This document shows, piece after piece, positions 11,182 to 22,700 of a stretch of 64,000 nt of DNA (position 1 is the first letter of the stretch; each line of letters begins with the position of its first letter). The notes under the pieces were generated by a model, which saw nothing but the letters and a program-made list of their open reading frames with translations, searched no databases and was not told the origin of the DNA. Source of the stretch: Gnetum montanum. Its lineage: Eukaryota > Streptophyta > Gnetopsida > Gnetales > Gnetaceae. The position numbers and the translations under genes are program-made. The DNA lies in contig MNCI01033650.1 in the NCBI GenBank assembly GCA_015680685.1, positions 314,566 through 378,565 on the forward strand, read 5' to 3'.

Positions 11182-14100
11182 ATGTCTTCTTCTAACAAGA
11201 GTAATACACCACCTAGGGACAATACTAAAGACAGTTGGCAATCTAAAACGCATAACCTAAATCAACCAGTTCCTCAACAATATAGGGTGGAATATACTCA
11301 TCCCGATGAGTATATACCCAATTTTACTTTTATCCTCCATCAGGATGAACTGATGTGCCAAAGAGACTTGCAAGGTAACATAGTGTTACCTCTAGATCAT
11401 GCAGTCCCCAACATGCTCCTCTGTGCTCTGGCATAGATCATCATGACTCAGCTCTATGTTGAGTACGTTATAAGAACTTTTGACATGAGGGATTACAATC
11501 CCACAGCCACACAACGTTTAAGGGACTCAAGGCAGGAGAGCCAACATACACTGTTGAAGGGCAAAGAGGTCCCGCACATCCTAAGTGAAATTGGAGATGG
11601 TGAACCACTTATAACAGGTTCTCTATCGAAAGATGTTCCCCCTCCTAATGATAGTGAGGAGGTAGGATATCAAAATCTACGCTCCACGATACACAACCCT
11701 GGTTTTGATCCCCATGAACACTAGTTATTCATTGAGGGAACAACAACACATGATAAGGATGGGCACTCAAATCGTCATCACGATCGGGGCCAAAGCCATA
11801 GAAGAGAAGGTAGGAAACAACATCATGGTGATGGTTCTCCTTCTTCTTCCCCTTCTTCACATCATTCACCCTCTCCTTCCACCTTTGGGTGCAGTCATAG
11901 AGAGCATAACGGTAAGGATAGATGTAGACAAAATGAGAGACCTCGATGAGAGAGTCGAGAGAGAGGACAAGGACATGAACGAAGGGAAAGTAGGGAACAA
12001 CATAGACATCATAGATGTCATGAAAGAGATGATCATGAAGAACCCCTACTTGCCACCCGAAGCATGCTAAATATAATGGAGGCAGTGAGAATACCAACAA
12101 GGCATTTAAAAGATAGTCAAATCAAGCGTTTAGACATGAACAACATCCCATGATTTGAAGGGGGATACAACGCAGATCTGCAAAATCATTTACAGGCATT
12201 CCACGATGCCTACACCTTGCAAAACATAGAGAATGAGTGGAAAAAACTCAAGTTGTTTCCCAGGACACTCATTAAGGAAGCAGAGAGTTGGTACCAGTCC
12301 TTAGAACCCCCCCCCGTTAGGAGGTGGAGTACGATGTTAGAACTCTTCAACGATAAATATCAAACATACTCCAGAGTGTCTAACTTATGTAAGCAGATCC
12401 AAGGATGGAAGCAAGGTACTCATGAACCCTTGGATGCTGCCATGGGCCGCTACTACGCATTGTTACATCGTTGCCTGGGCCATGGTTATGCATAGTGGGA
12501 TCAACTCCGCCACATCATAGATGGGCTAAGGCATGAAACTAGGAGAACCCTTGGGACTTATGCCAAAGGGAGATTATTAGAACTTATATCCCATGAAATT
12601 CATCGCTTGTTGGAACAAGTAGCCAAAGAAGAAGGTGAACTATGAAAAAGGGAAAGTGCAGAAGAATATAACTGTGATCCCTCTCTTCGAAAGAAGGGAG
12701 TGAAATTTTGCGATGAAGAGGATGAGTCACCACTTGGAGAGTTGGTGAACAAGAAAACCTTGCCAATTCAAAAGATAACAACAGAAGTATCGGCTAAGGT
12801 GGATGAAGTATGGAGCTCCTTAGACAGTAAAATTGAAACTATCCTAAAAATTGTAGAGGAGTCTAAGGAGGAACGAAGTAGTGACAAGGATAAGAAAAAG
12901 CGGAGAGATTCAGGCCCTGCACATGACAAGGGTAAGGGGAAAATAACTATCTCCAATGAGGTTGTAGAGTTGGACACAGATGATGATGGTGGATGTGAGA
13001 TCTTCCACTATGACCATCCTAAGGGATGTTGTCCAATCATCTCACATCTACAAGAGTCTGGGGTGTATGCACTCAACCCGAGACTTAACCAACGACAAGC
13101 ACCCCAAAGGTTACCTTATCCCCAAGGTAACCCAAGACAGTTCCACTAATCGTTAATGTACTATCCAAGTGGAACTCCACCACAACCCATCAGGCAGCAT
13201 CAGTAGTGGCAATACCCACAGTCATGGAGGATGCCACCACCAAAACAAAAGTACCGTTACCAGTACCCAGACCCATATGGATACTACATGTAGTAGCCGC
13301 TTTCTCCAAGTGACTCCATGGATCACACAACTCCCCAATGTCACTACCAAGTTCGGGAGTACTTTAGAAGGACTCCTTCTCCTCCAGGAGATACTCCATA
13401 CCCATACCATCCTCCTAATTCATCTACGCCTCTTCCATCGGTAGTTCCCATAACACCTTCTACTCTAACAATGCAAGGGAAACTCCCCACTCAACCATAG
13501 TCACGTAATGCTATGAGAGTTGTAAACATTCAACCCGCTGCTAGTTCTGACAACTGCAAAAAGAGAAGACCTTTGTTTAGAACCAAAAGCTTAGACAAGC
13601 TCTCACAACAACAAGTAGTTAAGTATGTGATCACTCCTCCAACATACAAGGCTTTAGAGCTCCCTTCAAATCAAAATCAGAGCTCAACACATACGGTTAT
13701 GTTAACACATACCATAACCGATTGGATCAAGGTAGGCCACCTTCCCAGGAAATTAGCCGACCCTGGAAGTTCCTTAATCTACCTCCAAATCATCGGGAAC
13801 AAACCACATTAGGCTCTTCTTGACTCAGGTTCTAGAGTCAACCTAATATCACGAGAGATGTATCAAGCCTAGAACTTACCCCAACTTAAGAAGAGCAACA
13901 TTCAACTAGAGCTTGTAGACCAGTCCATCACCATTCCCTTGGGATTGGTGGAGGACATCGTTACCACTGTGTGTGATTGGTCATACCCAGCCGATTTCCT
14001 GGTGATTGAAGTTAACAACAACGAAGGGGACTTCCCGATTATAATGGGAAGGCCATGGTTGAGTACAATAGATGCATACCTAGGGATTCGCGATCTTTCC

Positions 14101-14334
14101 TTGGAGATATATAAGATAAATATTTATGGAAGAATCAAGAAGGAGAAAGTTCCATGCATCACATACAGTGACTCAGAGGGTGATGGCATGCAGGAATCAT
14201 GGGTGATGAAAAATTTAACATCTCCTGCATGTAACCGGTGTGCATCAGAGGATAACATTCAAAGGTGCCTGTATGTAGCAACCACACATCAAGAGAACAC
14301 CCAATGGTTGACCTTTGATCAAGGAAGTAGCTGA
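11182..14334 (+). pseudogene. gag-pr: E2 gag-protease polyprotein, one frame with 13 stops
   Basis: A single frame of 1051 codons starts at ATG 11182 (MSSSNKSN) and ends at TGA 14332. The order is an N-terminal region, a His/Arg/Ser-rich stretch (about 11730-12040), the Retrotrans_gag core (about 12060-12600; LDMNNIP, NADLQNHLQAFHDA, RRWSTMLELFNDKYQTY), a charged linker, a CHCH motif CEIFHYDHPKGCCPIISHL (12994-13050), a Pro/Tyr/Gln-rich tail, and a retropepsin (ALLDSGSRVNLIS from 13813; IIMGRPWLSTIDAYLG at about 14038-14085) with catalytic D-S-G intact. Internal stops lie at 11434, 11722, 11947, 12151, 12493, 12643, 13147, 13204, 13291, 13294, 13498, 13810 and 13870. There are no frameshifts. 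It is non-functional as it stands. Confidence 0.92.
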
Positions 14335-14580
14335 CAAACATGCATGGAATGAACTAGGGAGGTAACCCATGCCAACAATGAAAGCATAGATACCTCGGAA
14401 TATGAGCGTTGCCAACTTTCACCCCTTAATCTAAGAACATCAATTGGGAGAAGTTGGGCACTTCTACAAAATTCAAACAAATGGTCATTATTTCGGATCT
14501 CTCCCTTGCAATTTAGTCATGGGGGAGATGGTCACCTATGCTAATAAATTGGGGCCCTCAGTTCTTTTTAGTTTTTTGTT

Positions 14581-14655
14581 TTACACATTTTTGTTTTACA
14601 CATTTTTATCTTACACATTTTTGTATTACACATTTTTGTTTTACACATTTTTTTT
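14581..14655 (+). repeat. 15-bp T-rich tandem repeat
   Basis: Five units of TTACACATTTTTGTT (period 15) lie directly downstream of the protease. The corresponding region in E1 and E3 is also T-rich but not tandem. Confidence 0.9.
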
Positions 14656-16460
14656 TCCACGTTTTTTTTACATGTTTTTGTTTTACAATTTCTTTAACTT
14701 TTCTTATTTTTGTTTTTCAACATCGTTATACTTTTCCATTGTGTGTGTGTGATCCACCTTGTAAGTTTGTCACCAATAAGTGTTCTTCATGATGGTATGA
14801 ATTATGTTTATATTGATTGCTAATGTTTGGTTTTTACCTTTAAGTTATGATGTTGATACTAAGGTATGGTTCTTTTGATATAGTAGGTAATGAGTGCACT
14901 TCATCCATCCATCCACAAGTTCTATGGTCTCTCTCAGCTTGGAAATGTACAGTCCCTCTCATAATAAGAACACTAACGAATTGGTGGCTGGGCATTTCTC
15001 AAACTAAGTAGGGACTCAAGGATTGAAAAGGGTGTGACTTCAAGGGAACTTGATGCTTTTGTGTTGGCCATTCTCTTAGGTGCTTGGATGTTTTCTTCTT
15101 GATTTTTCTTACCATTTCAACATCACCCAATTCTCAGGAAGCTGAGAAAACAAAAATAACAAAGTCTTTGCATGGTGTGGTTCTCATGCATAACACATAA
15201 AAAAAAGGAGAAAGAAGAAAACTGAGAATTCAAAGCACACCCCTGAGATGGAATAATCATTTGGGATACAAGCACTAGTTATGGAACTAAAATAAAAATG
15301 TTCCCTCTAACTAAGGCCCTTCTTGCTTCCCATTCTCTTCTCCTTGTTTCATCAGAATGGTGGTGGCTCTTGGGTGAAGACATTCTTGTTACTCCAAGTG
15401 GATGGTTTAGCCGAATGCATTAATGCGAAGTCACTGGATGTGGATTATTTAAGGCTAGACTTGGAATGGGATTTACTAAGTCACATTAATCATGAAATCC
15501 ACAAGGTGCTATACACCACCTTGTTCTTGGGATTCCATTCCATTTTCTTCTCTCCATTGTTCACCTCATTGCCGGTTGTATCATTAGTGTATATTTTAGT
15601 TGATACATTGTTTTCTTTTTGGTAAATTCTTGCGATTAAGACTTTAACTCTTATTCCAAATGACATTCCTAGAGCCTATAGACTCTTTGAATGTGGGTTT
15701 GTTAGGGCATTAATGGCATGAGCCTGCTTTGGGGAGGACCCATTGACATTCCTCTTTGGTGCACCAGTTAAATTATTTCCCCTAACATTTTTACAATCCA
15801 TTTTATTTTGTTCATTTCCATCTTGACATCCATTTCATCAATGTCATAGTTGTCTCTTTTTATCCATATTTCTTGTTCTTTTTCTTTCTCCATTTTCTCA
15901 CTTCCGGAGGTTCGCTCTTAGTCATGGGGGTTCAAACCCAAATTTTCTCGATTTTCTCCTAACCCCTACACCTTTGGTAGTCACCATTAATATATCTCCA
16001 GACCCATATCAGCCATACCACAACTCAGCCAATGGACCTTTCACCAGAGCAAGGTATCAATTGCATTATGATTCATTCACCCTGCTAATATAAAAATTAT
16101 GTTGTGTGTGTAGATGGAAATCATGCAACAATGGATTGGATTTGGAGAGAACACTTGGAATGGAGCGGTGTTGAAACAACTATGCAAGGAGCAAGATCGA
16201 TGGCATGCTTACGGATGGACAACGAAAGGAAAAATCTTGGCATTGGCAGTAGCAAAACTTCTCTCTCTCTCTCTTTCTCAAGCTGCCAAATAAGGCCTGA
16301 TGTCAATGTAATAAGGTGTTCACTCTTGTTGTTATGAACACCAATTTTGTTGCCTTGTAATGATGCTCCGTTCACATGTCATCCCATTAGTTCCATTTGA
16401 GTTAATAATCTCATACTGTCCCAATATTTTGTAAGGAACTCGAGGATGAGTTTTCATTCA

Positions 16461-16472
16461 GTCATGGGGGTA
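16461..16472 (+). promoter_or_regulatory. E2 polypurine-tract region
   Basis: GTCATGGGGGTA ends exactly at the 3' LTR. The same context precedes the LTRs of E5 (TAGTCATGGGAATA, 54160-54174) and E3 (minus, GTTGTGGGGGTA, 36958-36947), which supports it as the plus-strand primer site despite being short. Confidence 0.65.
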
Positions 16473-17283
16473 TGATGGGACACAATATCATGGCCGTTGC
16501 GATATCGCATCCCTTGCGATATCACATACACGATATCGCGGTCCGTCGCCAAGTCTATAAATAAGAGGCGGCTCTCCCTTGTTTTCTTTTCTAGATCTAG
16601 CCCTTAGGGAAACTCTGGCAATTATTCTCCTCCAGAGATAAATTAATTTTCATGTGCCTGTAGTAGGAACTCCAAAGTGAACGGATCTTTATTCGAGCAA
16701 ACATTGTACCTAAACACAAGTTTGTGTATGGCAATAAAGACGAACTTCTTGGATAAACCTTGCAGTAGATGGAATAGGCTAAATAGGACTTTTATTTATT
16801 GTTATTTACTATTTATCATTTACATTCTTTATTAGGAATTAAATCTCTCTCAACCCTTCTCTCCTAGTTAAGTGCCTCAGTACAACCACTTCGAGCACGT
16901 GCATTACGCGTGGTGATCCCAGCAACGACTAGCGTTTGGTAACCACGGTTACATTGGTTTAGGGTGTGAACGATAAGTGCGAATAGATGCTGATGCAAGG
17001 TTAATGTAGACTTAGTTAGTTAGTTAAAGTTAGTTAATTAGTCTCTTCAACCCTTCACCTTAATAGCATAGGAGATAAAATAGAAAAGATATAAAAATCA
17101 TATACCTCAGACTTACTTAACCATACACCATGACAAATACAAGTAAGTCTAGGAAGACAATGAATAATTAACCTTAAGTGTTCCATGAGGCGTGTAGGCA
17201 CTTAGTCTGCAGAGTTCGATCGGATCGTGCATGTTACACTTGTATTCGTATGGTTGAGTGTAGGGGTACCTCGCCACTCATCA
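16473..17283 (+). repeat. E2 3' LTR
   Basis: Partner of 10223-11036, with TATAAATA at 16556-16563. Most differences lie in the first 90 bp, where GATATC/ATATCGCG words are rearranged, and most of the rest are C/T or G/A. Confidence 0.92.
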
Positions 17284-17288
17284 ACCAA

Positions 17289-19839
17289 CATGTTGATCAA
17301 CTTTGTCTTCTAGGCTATTAATGTTCAACATTGTTTTAGAGGTCAAAAACATGAAGAATTTCTTGAAACCTTATTTCTATAGCTAAAATTTTGGCAAAAT
17401 TTAGAACAAAAATAAAACGTGATCCATCAAAACATGGTCTAACTTGGTTAAAAAATTGATTAACATCCCATACATGATGAAAAATATTAAAAATTAATTA
17501 AATAATAGAACATAGTAATAAAATGTTCAGATATAGGAATTCAGGTAATTTGACAAATAGTTGCTAAACAAATCGAATTGATAAAAATAGATGCACTAAA
17601 AAAATTACCAAAACCCTTTAACAAGAGAAAGACATAAAAATTACCCTATTTGAATATGACAAAATTACATAAAAGGACCCTTGTGTGGCTTCGATCTTCT
17701 CAACAGGTTTAAAATCCTATGTAAGACTGTAGGTTAACAGTGGAATCTAAGCAAGATCTATAACAAGATTTGGGTTGATAGTGCAAATATAGATCTAGCT
17801 TTCTCTCCAAATTGGTAGTCTCCCTCACTTGCTCTATCTTCTAGATGTCAAAAAGAAAAAATATAATCTCTCTTGGAATAGTTTCGAAATATATATTTTT
17901 GCAAAGATTTGACAATGTTGAATAAATAAAAGCTCTCATGGGAAAAAACTATAAATTACAAGAAATTCTAATTATAAAAATATTTTAAAATCCTTTTCTA
18001 ACATGGGTTGGTGCCCAATGTTAGCCTAATGAGCATCTCCTATGAGAAAGTTAATAACTATGTCTAAGCCCAAGCTAATACCTATGTCTAAGCTTAATCT
18101 ATTAGTGAGGTCATAAACATAACTAATGAAGAGGTTATCATCAAACCCTCTAAAGCATAAGCTAAAAAAAAAAGAAATTAAAAATTCAAAAAAAATATAA
18201 AAATATAATTTTACTAAAAATACGAATTATCCAAACAAAGCATATGAAAACCAAAGTAGTACCCCATGTACTAATGACCCATTGAGTGCTAGTGATCCAT
18301 CTAGTGTGTATGACCCATATAGTGCATATGCTAAAATTACAAATTATTGTGCATATGCTAAAATTACAGATATAATTCAAAAATGATAAAAGTATAAAAA
18401 ACATTTAAAATACTAAAAAGAAAAATAAATTAAAATAAACTAAAAAGAATATAAAACATTAAAAATATATAAAGTAAAGGCCCTAGAAAGAAAATAGTAA
18501 GGCATAGAGATCAACCACAAAAAAGCATAGTCAACCATAAGAAGAGGTTAATAAGCATAGACTTAGGTTAGCATACAAGACATCAAGGGTTCAATTTTCA
18601 ACCATACCAAGAGGTATGGGGTATCCAAGGTAGAGGTGTTACATAAACTCTAATTTAGAAGATGATAGTTGTGACATAAGCTAGTACAAGTGTCTAAAGA
18701 TTATTTCCTAGTTATGTCACATATTCAAGGGTATTAGATTTATGCCTTGAACCCAAAGTTCATAGAAAAAAAAAACACCTAGGATTTTGAATTATCCATA
18801 AGGAAACTATTGGAAGGATAACATCCCATGTTTCTAACCCCCTCATATATGCTATTTTATGTTTTGTTATCTCTTATTAATATTGGTTGTTTTATGTCCT
18901 TCAAAGAATTTGATGGCATGACATTCTAAATAGTATTATTTTGTACTTCATTTTATTTGTATAATATTCTAATTATTTTTAAGTAACATACCTTGTGTTA
19001 TTATGGTCTTCCTTTTTGAAAATATTTCTCTTTTTAATTTTTGTTTTTGTTTTGGGGGGTGGGGAGGTGGTTGGAACCCAAAATAAGTGAAACATAGGTA
19101 CACCCCAAGATTTATAGAAGTTTATAACTTAGTGATACCTAGAAGAATCAAACTTGTGACCTAGAGTTACTAGGCCAAGACCTGTACCACTAGGAAATTC
19201 TTGTTTGTATTACTAAATAGCATCTTTTGTTAATATAATTTGATTAAGATTATAGATTTGGATGTTATTAATATAAAGAATAGGTTGACAAGGATGGTTG
19301 CACATGCTCAAACTAATAATTGGTTACTTGAAAAAAATGTCATATTTCCATTATCGTTGTTTAAGCTTATTTCCTTTTCTTCTCTTATGTAAACTAGAAA
19401 TTTTCTATTATTTGTGGACTCTTAAGTGGACTTTTCTATCTATTATGAAGTTGATCATGGAGATGTTTCATTGTAAGCCTTTTTTGTTGTATTGACTAGA
19501 AGTTCATAATCTTAAATCTAGTTAGGATTTTGTACCTCTCATGCATCAATTTCTCTTACGTTTTGGCCATTACTTCCCCTTTTTTCATGATCTGATCTCT
19601 TAGCATTCAGCTTCATGTGTTGTAGATTAACATTGTTGTAGCTCGATTGTGAAGGTAGAGCAACCATTCTAAGCTTTATTTTCTCATAATGATTATAATG
19701 TATTAATTATTGTTTCATAATTACTAGCCTAGTCATCCTTGTTTTTGAAGTCCTCAATGAATGTTATTCTTTTGCTAATCTCTTATGGCTATTTTGTTCT
19801 TTTCTCACCTAAACAAGATGTCTTGAAGGTCATGGAGAC
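17289..19839. other. AT-rich, no gene seen
   Basis: Many A-rich stretches and stops in all frames. At 18260-18370 there is an imperfect 17-18-bp repeat (ATGACCCATNNAGTGC-like) followed by two copies of a 28-bp unit containing GTGCATATGCTAAAATTACA. A G-rich run lies at about 19056-19070. Confidence 0.45.
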
Positions 19840-21249
19840 ATCTTTCTTGAGTCTTGGCAGTTGCAAAAAAGATGTATTTCTATCTGGAAAGACATCTATC
19901 TATTAGAGAGAGATGTTTATCTTGCGTTGTAAACATCTCATAGGAGATGTCTATCTTACATTGTAGATGTATTTTAAGAGTTGTCTACTGGTAGACATCT
20001 ACCTACAATGTAAGATGTCTATCATGTGTGGATAGTTTGGGAAGCTATTTGAACTAAAGTTTGAAACCTTGTTATGTGTTGAAATAGGTATCCTTTGATC
20101 TTTGAACATCTTGAACTCATCAAGACACCTTCAAATATATCCAAAATTAGGTAAAACACATCATTTTTTGGTTAACTTGTTGGTGCTATTTTCTTATCTA
20201 TTTCATGTTATTCTTATGATCTTTGAATCATTTCTAATCTTTAATATCTAATTCCAACCTCTTGATGATGCATTTCAATGGGATCAATGGGTAATCATTG
20301 TGGGGAGTCTAGGTTGACCTCTAGAACTTGATTCACTCTGCCTATGATTGTAACCCAGGTAGCCAGATTTGTGTGACAATGGATAGGCATTGCAGAGGGT
20401 AGGATTAGCTTTCTTACTTGATCCATGTTACCTATGATTACATGTAGATTGTGATATTAGACAAGTATTGTAAGAGAACTATCTTACTAATTAGTGTCTA
20501 TTCATGTTGCTTGTTAATATTATGTGGATAGTTCTTGATGTAGAAATAAAGAGGAGATAATTCATATGAGTTTGTTTATAGGTTCAATTCATCTAAGATC
20601 AGCTAAGATTGATTAAATAATCCTTAAGAAGAGTCAACGATAGTATCTAAGATAGGTAAGACCTATGTGCATTAATGGTCATTATAGATGATTGATTCTA
20701 GTACATTCTCGATTTGCCTCTCTTAAAATATTATGGATATAATGGTTTTGGATTTGGCTTCTAGTATCTAATCTCATGGATATTGATGTGGCTTCTTGTG
20801 TAGCATGTATTCCATCCATCAATTGGTTCTAGGTGCATCAAGGTGGTTGGCTCTACTAGAATGTTTCTTATCCTTCCTGCATGTGGGGATGTAGATTTAG
20901 GTGGTATGAGCTAGGAGTTTGATGGTGATGGAGTTGGATCTTTAGAGTTCTCATTTATGTTTTTAGATTATGATTATGTTTTTGTAAGATTTATGCATTA
21001 AGATGCACTAATGGATATTGCATCTACGAGAATTAATTATGAGATCCAATTATAATTTATGTTTATGGATTTTTTGCTTAAGTACTTTAATGTGAAATTC
21101 TATTTTCATCATGTACTTTTGGTTAAGTTATAATGCTTCCTTTGAATATTGTGGTTTATGTTATAAGAATTATGTAGTAACATGCCCAATTGATAATTTG
21201 TAATTATGGATTAATTAATTTAAATTTTTGGGATGTGACAAGATGTCTT
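19840..21249. other. Intergenic; GATGTCT-rich patch at start
   Basis: Positions 19840-20030 contain many GATGTCT/AGACATC words in both orientations, like the U3 of the copia LTRs at 34860-35010 and 35690-35830. This is possibly an old relic of that family. The rest shows no recognisable frame. Confidence 0.35.
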
Positions 21250-21640
21250 ATCATCAATAATAGTATTATCCTAGTGGGGCTCTACTACAACCTTATGAAT
21301 ATTATCAGTAACAATGAAAAATTCCATAGTCATGGGGGATGCCATCACCTAGGTAGTAGTATCCTTATACACAGCCTAATCCATATGGATACTATGTTCA
21401 ACAAACTATGTCTTTAAGTGGCTCTACCACCTAAGCTTCTACTCATGACTATTATACTCTTGAGTTCCATAGACTTGTCACTCCATGAACTGAATCTCCA
21501 TATAATGCTCCTCATTGTCATAAGTACTCCCAACCATAGGCTTTGAATCATTTGCCAATTTCTCCACTAATGCAAAGTGAGATTAATCTCTAGGCATAAT
21601 AAAGAAATGCTACTTGAACTATCAACTCGTAGGTGTATGA
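21250..21640 (+). pseudogene. gag: gag C-terminal fragment (E4), E2-like
   Basis: This corresponds to the Pro/Tyr-rich tail of E2 gag (13145-13560). Shared features are YYPSG, SWGMPSP, PNPYGYYVQQTMSLSGSTT and a downstream ALNHLPISPLMQ stretch. The two Gln residues after GYYV stand where E2 has two adjacent TAG stops. It is interrupted by stops and ends where unrelated sequence begins. Confidence 0.7.
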
Positions 21641-22700
21641 AAATTTAAGCGATTTTGAGGGTAAGTTTCAAAAATATTCACCTTCTCTGGGACTCATGGA
21701 CATTGCCAGCCCCACAAATTGTCACCTTCTCCAGTAATTTTGGCCACCAAAAATTTCTCGGTAACTAATGGAAAAGTTTCCAACAATTGATAGAAAATTT
21801 CAAAATCATCAAATAACAGGAAATTTTAATTAATTTTTAGATGGAAAAAGATAAATATTCAAAGGTGAAAAAATTTGATGAGAAATTCAAATTGACATTT
21901 TGGCAACAAATGAGGTAAAAACTTTGTAATTATCTGGAATAGTATTGGGATGGGTGACCTTTTGGAGCCAAAGTGTTTGGACCTTAGAAGCTAGAACTTT
22001 TGATTTTGAAAGACTTTTTTGATGAACAAAGAATTGTTTCCTATAGATTTGAACCTCCTAGACATAATGGTGGAGTTAGATCTAGCCCATGAAGCTCCAA
22101 AAATTAGTTTTCACTCATTTTCCAACATGGTATCTGAAGATCCTCGGAGGTTCATTTTAGCATAACTTGGCCATACAAGTTCCATTTCTAACATATGAAT
22201 AGTCATTTCTAACATTTTCCAATCCTTTGAACTCAATGATGATGTCAAATTCATAATTTGGGTACCAGATAATTCAATGATGCCAATTGTGCATTAAGAG
22301 GTCATAACATAGATTAGTTAATCATCCTAACAATTTAATTGTTGGGATTAGCAAATTTAACCTTTTTGGCCTTAAGATTAAGTGCTTAACCTCTGTAGAT
22401 AATCTTAGATCACTAATCCCTGGTGTCTCATTAGTTACACTACCGAAGTTAGTGTCTTAAGGGGGTAGAAAGAAAGGTTGCTAAAGAGTCTAGGTAATGT
22501 AGCTAGTTTTTATCAAAAAGGTTAGTTGGAGAATCAGTTAATGAATTAATTGGTGAACCAGAATGATCAAGAAGATATATATTAGTTCGTCTTGCATCCA
22601 AATCATATAGTAGAACAACATGAAGAGGCATAACCTTGTTCCAACAAGGTGTATGATATCCATAAAGAATAATGGCTTTGAAGAAAATCCAAGAATGAGA
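21641..22700. other. Unassigned 1 kb between gag and CCR4-like fragment
   Basis: Not recognised. It separates two parts of a split gag-protease copy, so it may be leader sequence belonging to the inserted CCR4-like copy or another insertion. No clear frame is present. Confidence 0.35.

Larger units (their letters stand above)
14335..16472 (+). other. E2 internal region lacking pol
   Basis: No RT, RNase H or integrase motif was seen. The region begins with the T-rich spacer. Around 16025-16085 a frame reads NGPFTRARYQLHYDS, like the GPxTRAR-type motif near the ends of some plant Ty3 polyproteins; if real, E2 arose by deletion from a longer parent. A short frame at 15323-15625 has no recognisable domain. 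(CT)n is present at about 16259-16279. Confidence 0.5.
10223..17283 (+). mobile_element. E2: complete RT-less gag-protease LTR retrotransposon
   Basis: The 7061-bp element has LTRs at 10223-11036 and 16473-17283 (814 and 811 bp, TGATG...CATCA), flanked by ACCAG (10218-10222) and ACCAA (17284-17288), a 5-bp target duplication with one mismatch. It has a PBS at 11038, one gag-protease frame at 11182-14334, and about 2.1 kb without polymerase genes before the purine tract. LTR differences are mostly transitions. I saw no RT (YVDD-like), RNase H or integrase zinc-binding motif on either strand, so it would need pol in trans. It compares with the class described as TR-GAG (terminal-repeat elements encoding only Gag), but carries a protease as well. 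Confidence 0.9.

Noticed and set aside
11705-12100. Open frames of 121 and 123 codons on opposite strands
   Set aside because: They lie over the gag frame (frame of 11182-14334) in its His/Arg-rich stretch; that low-complexity coding sequence leaves other frames open.
16025-16085. GPxTRAR-like motif as proof of a former pol in E2
   Set aside because: A single short motif in a region of stops; suggestive only, so not listed as a gene.
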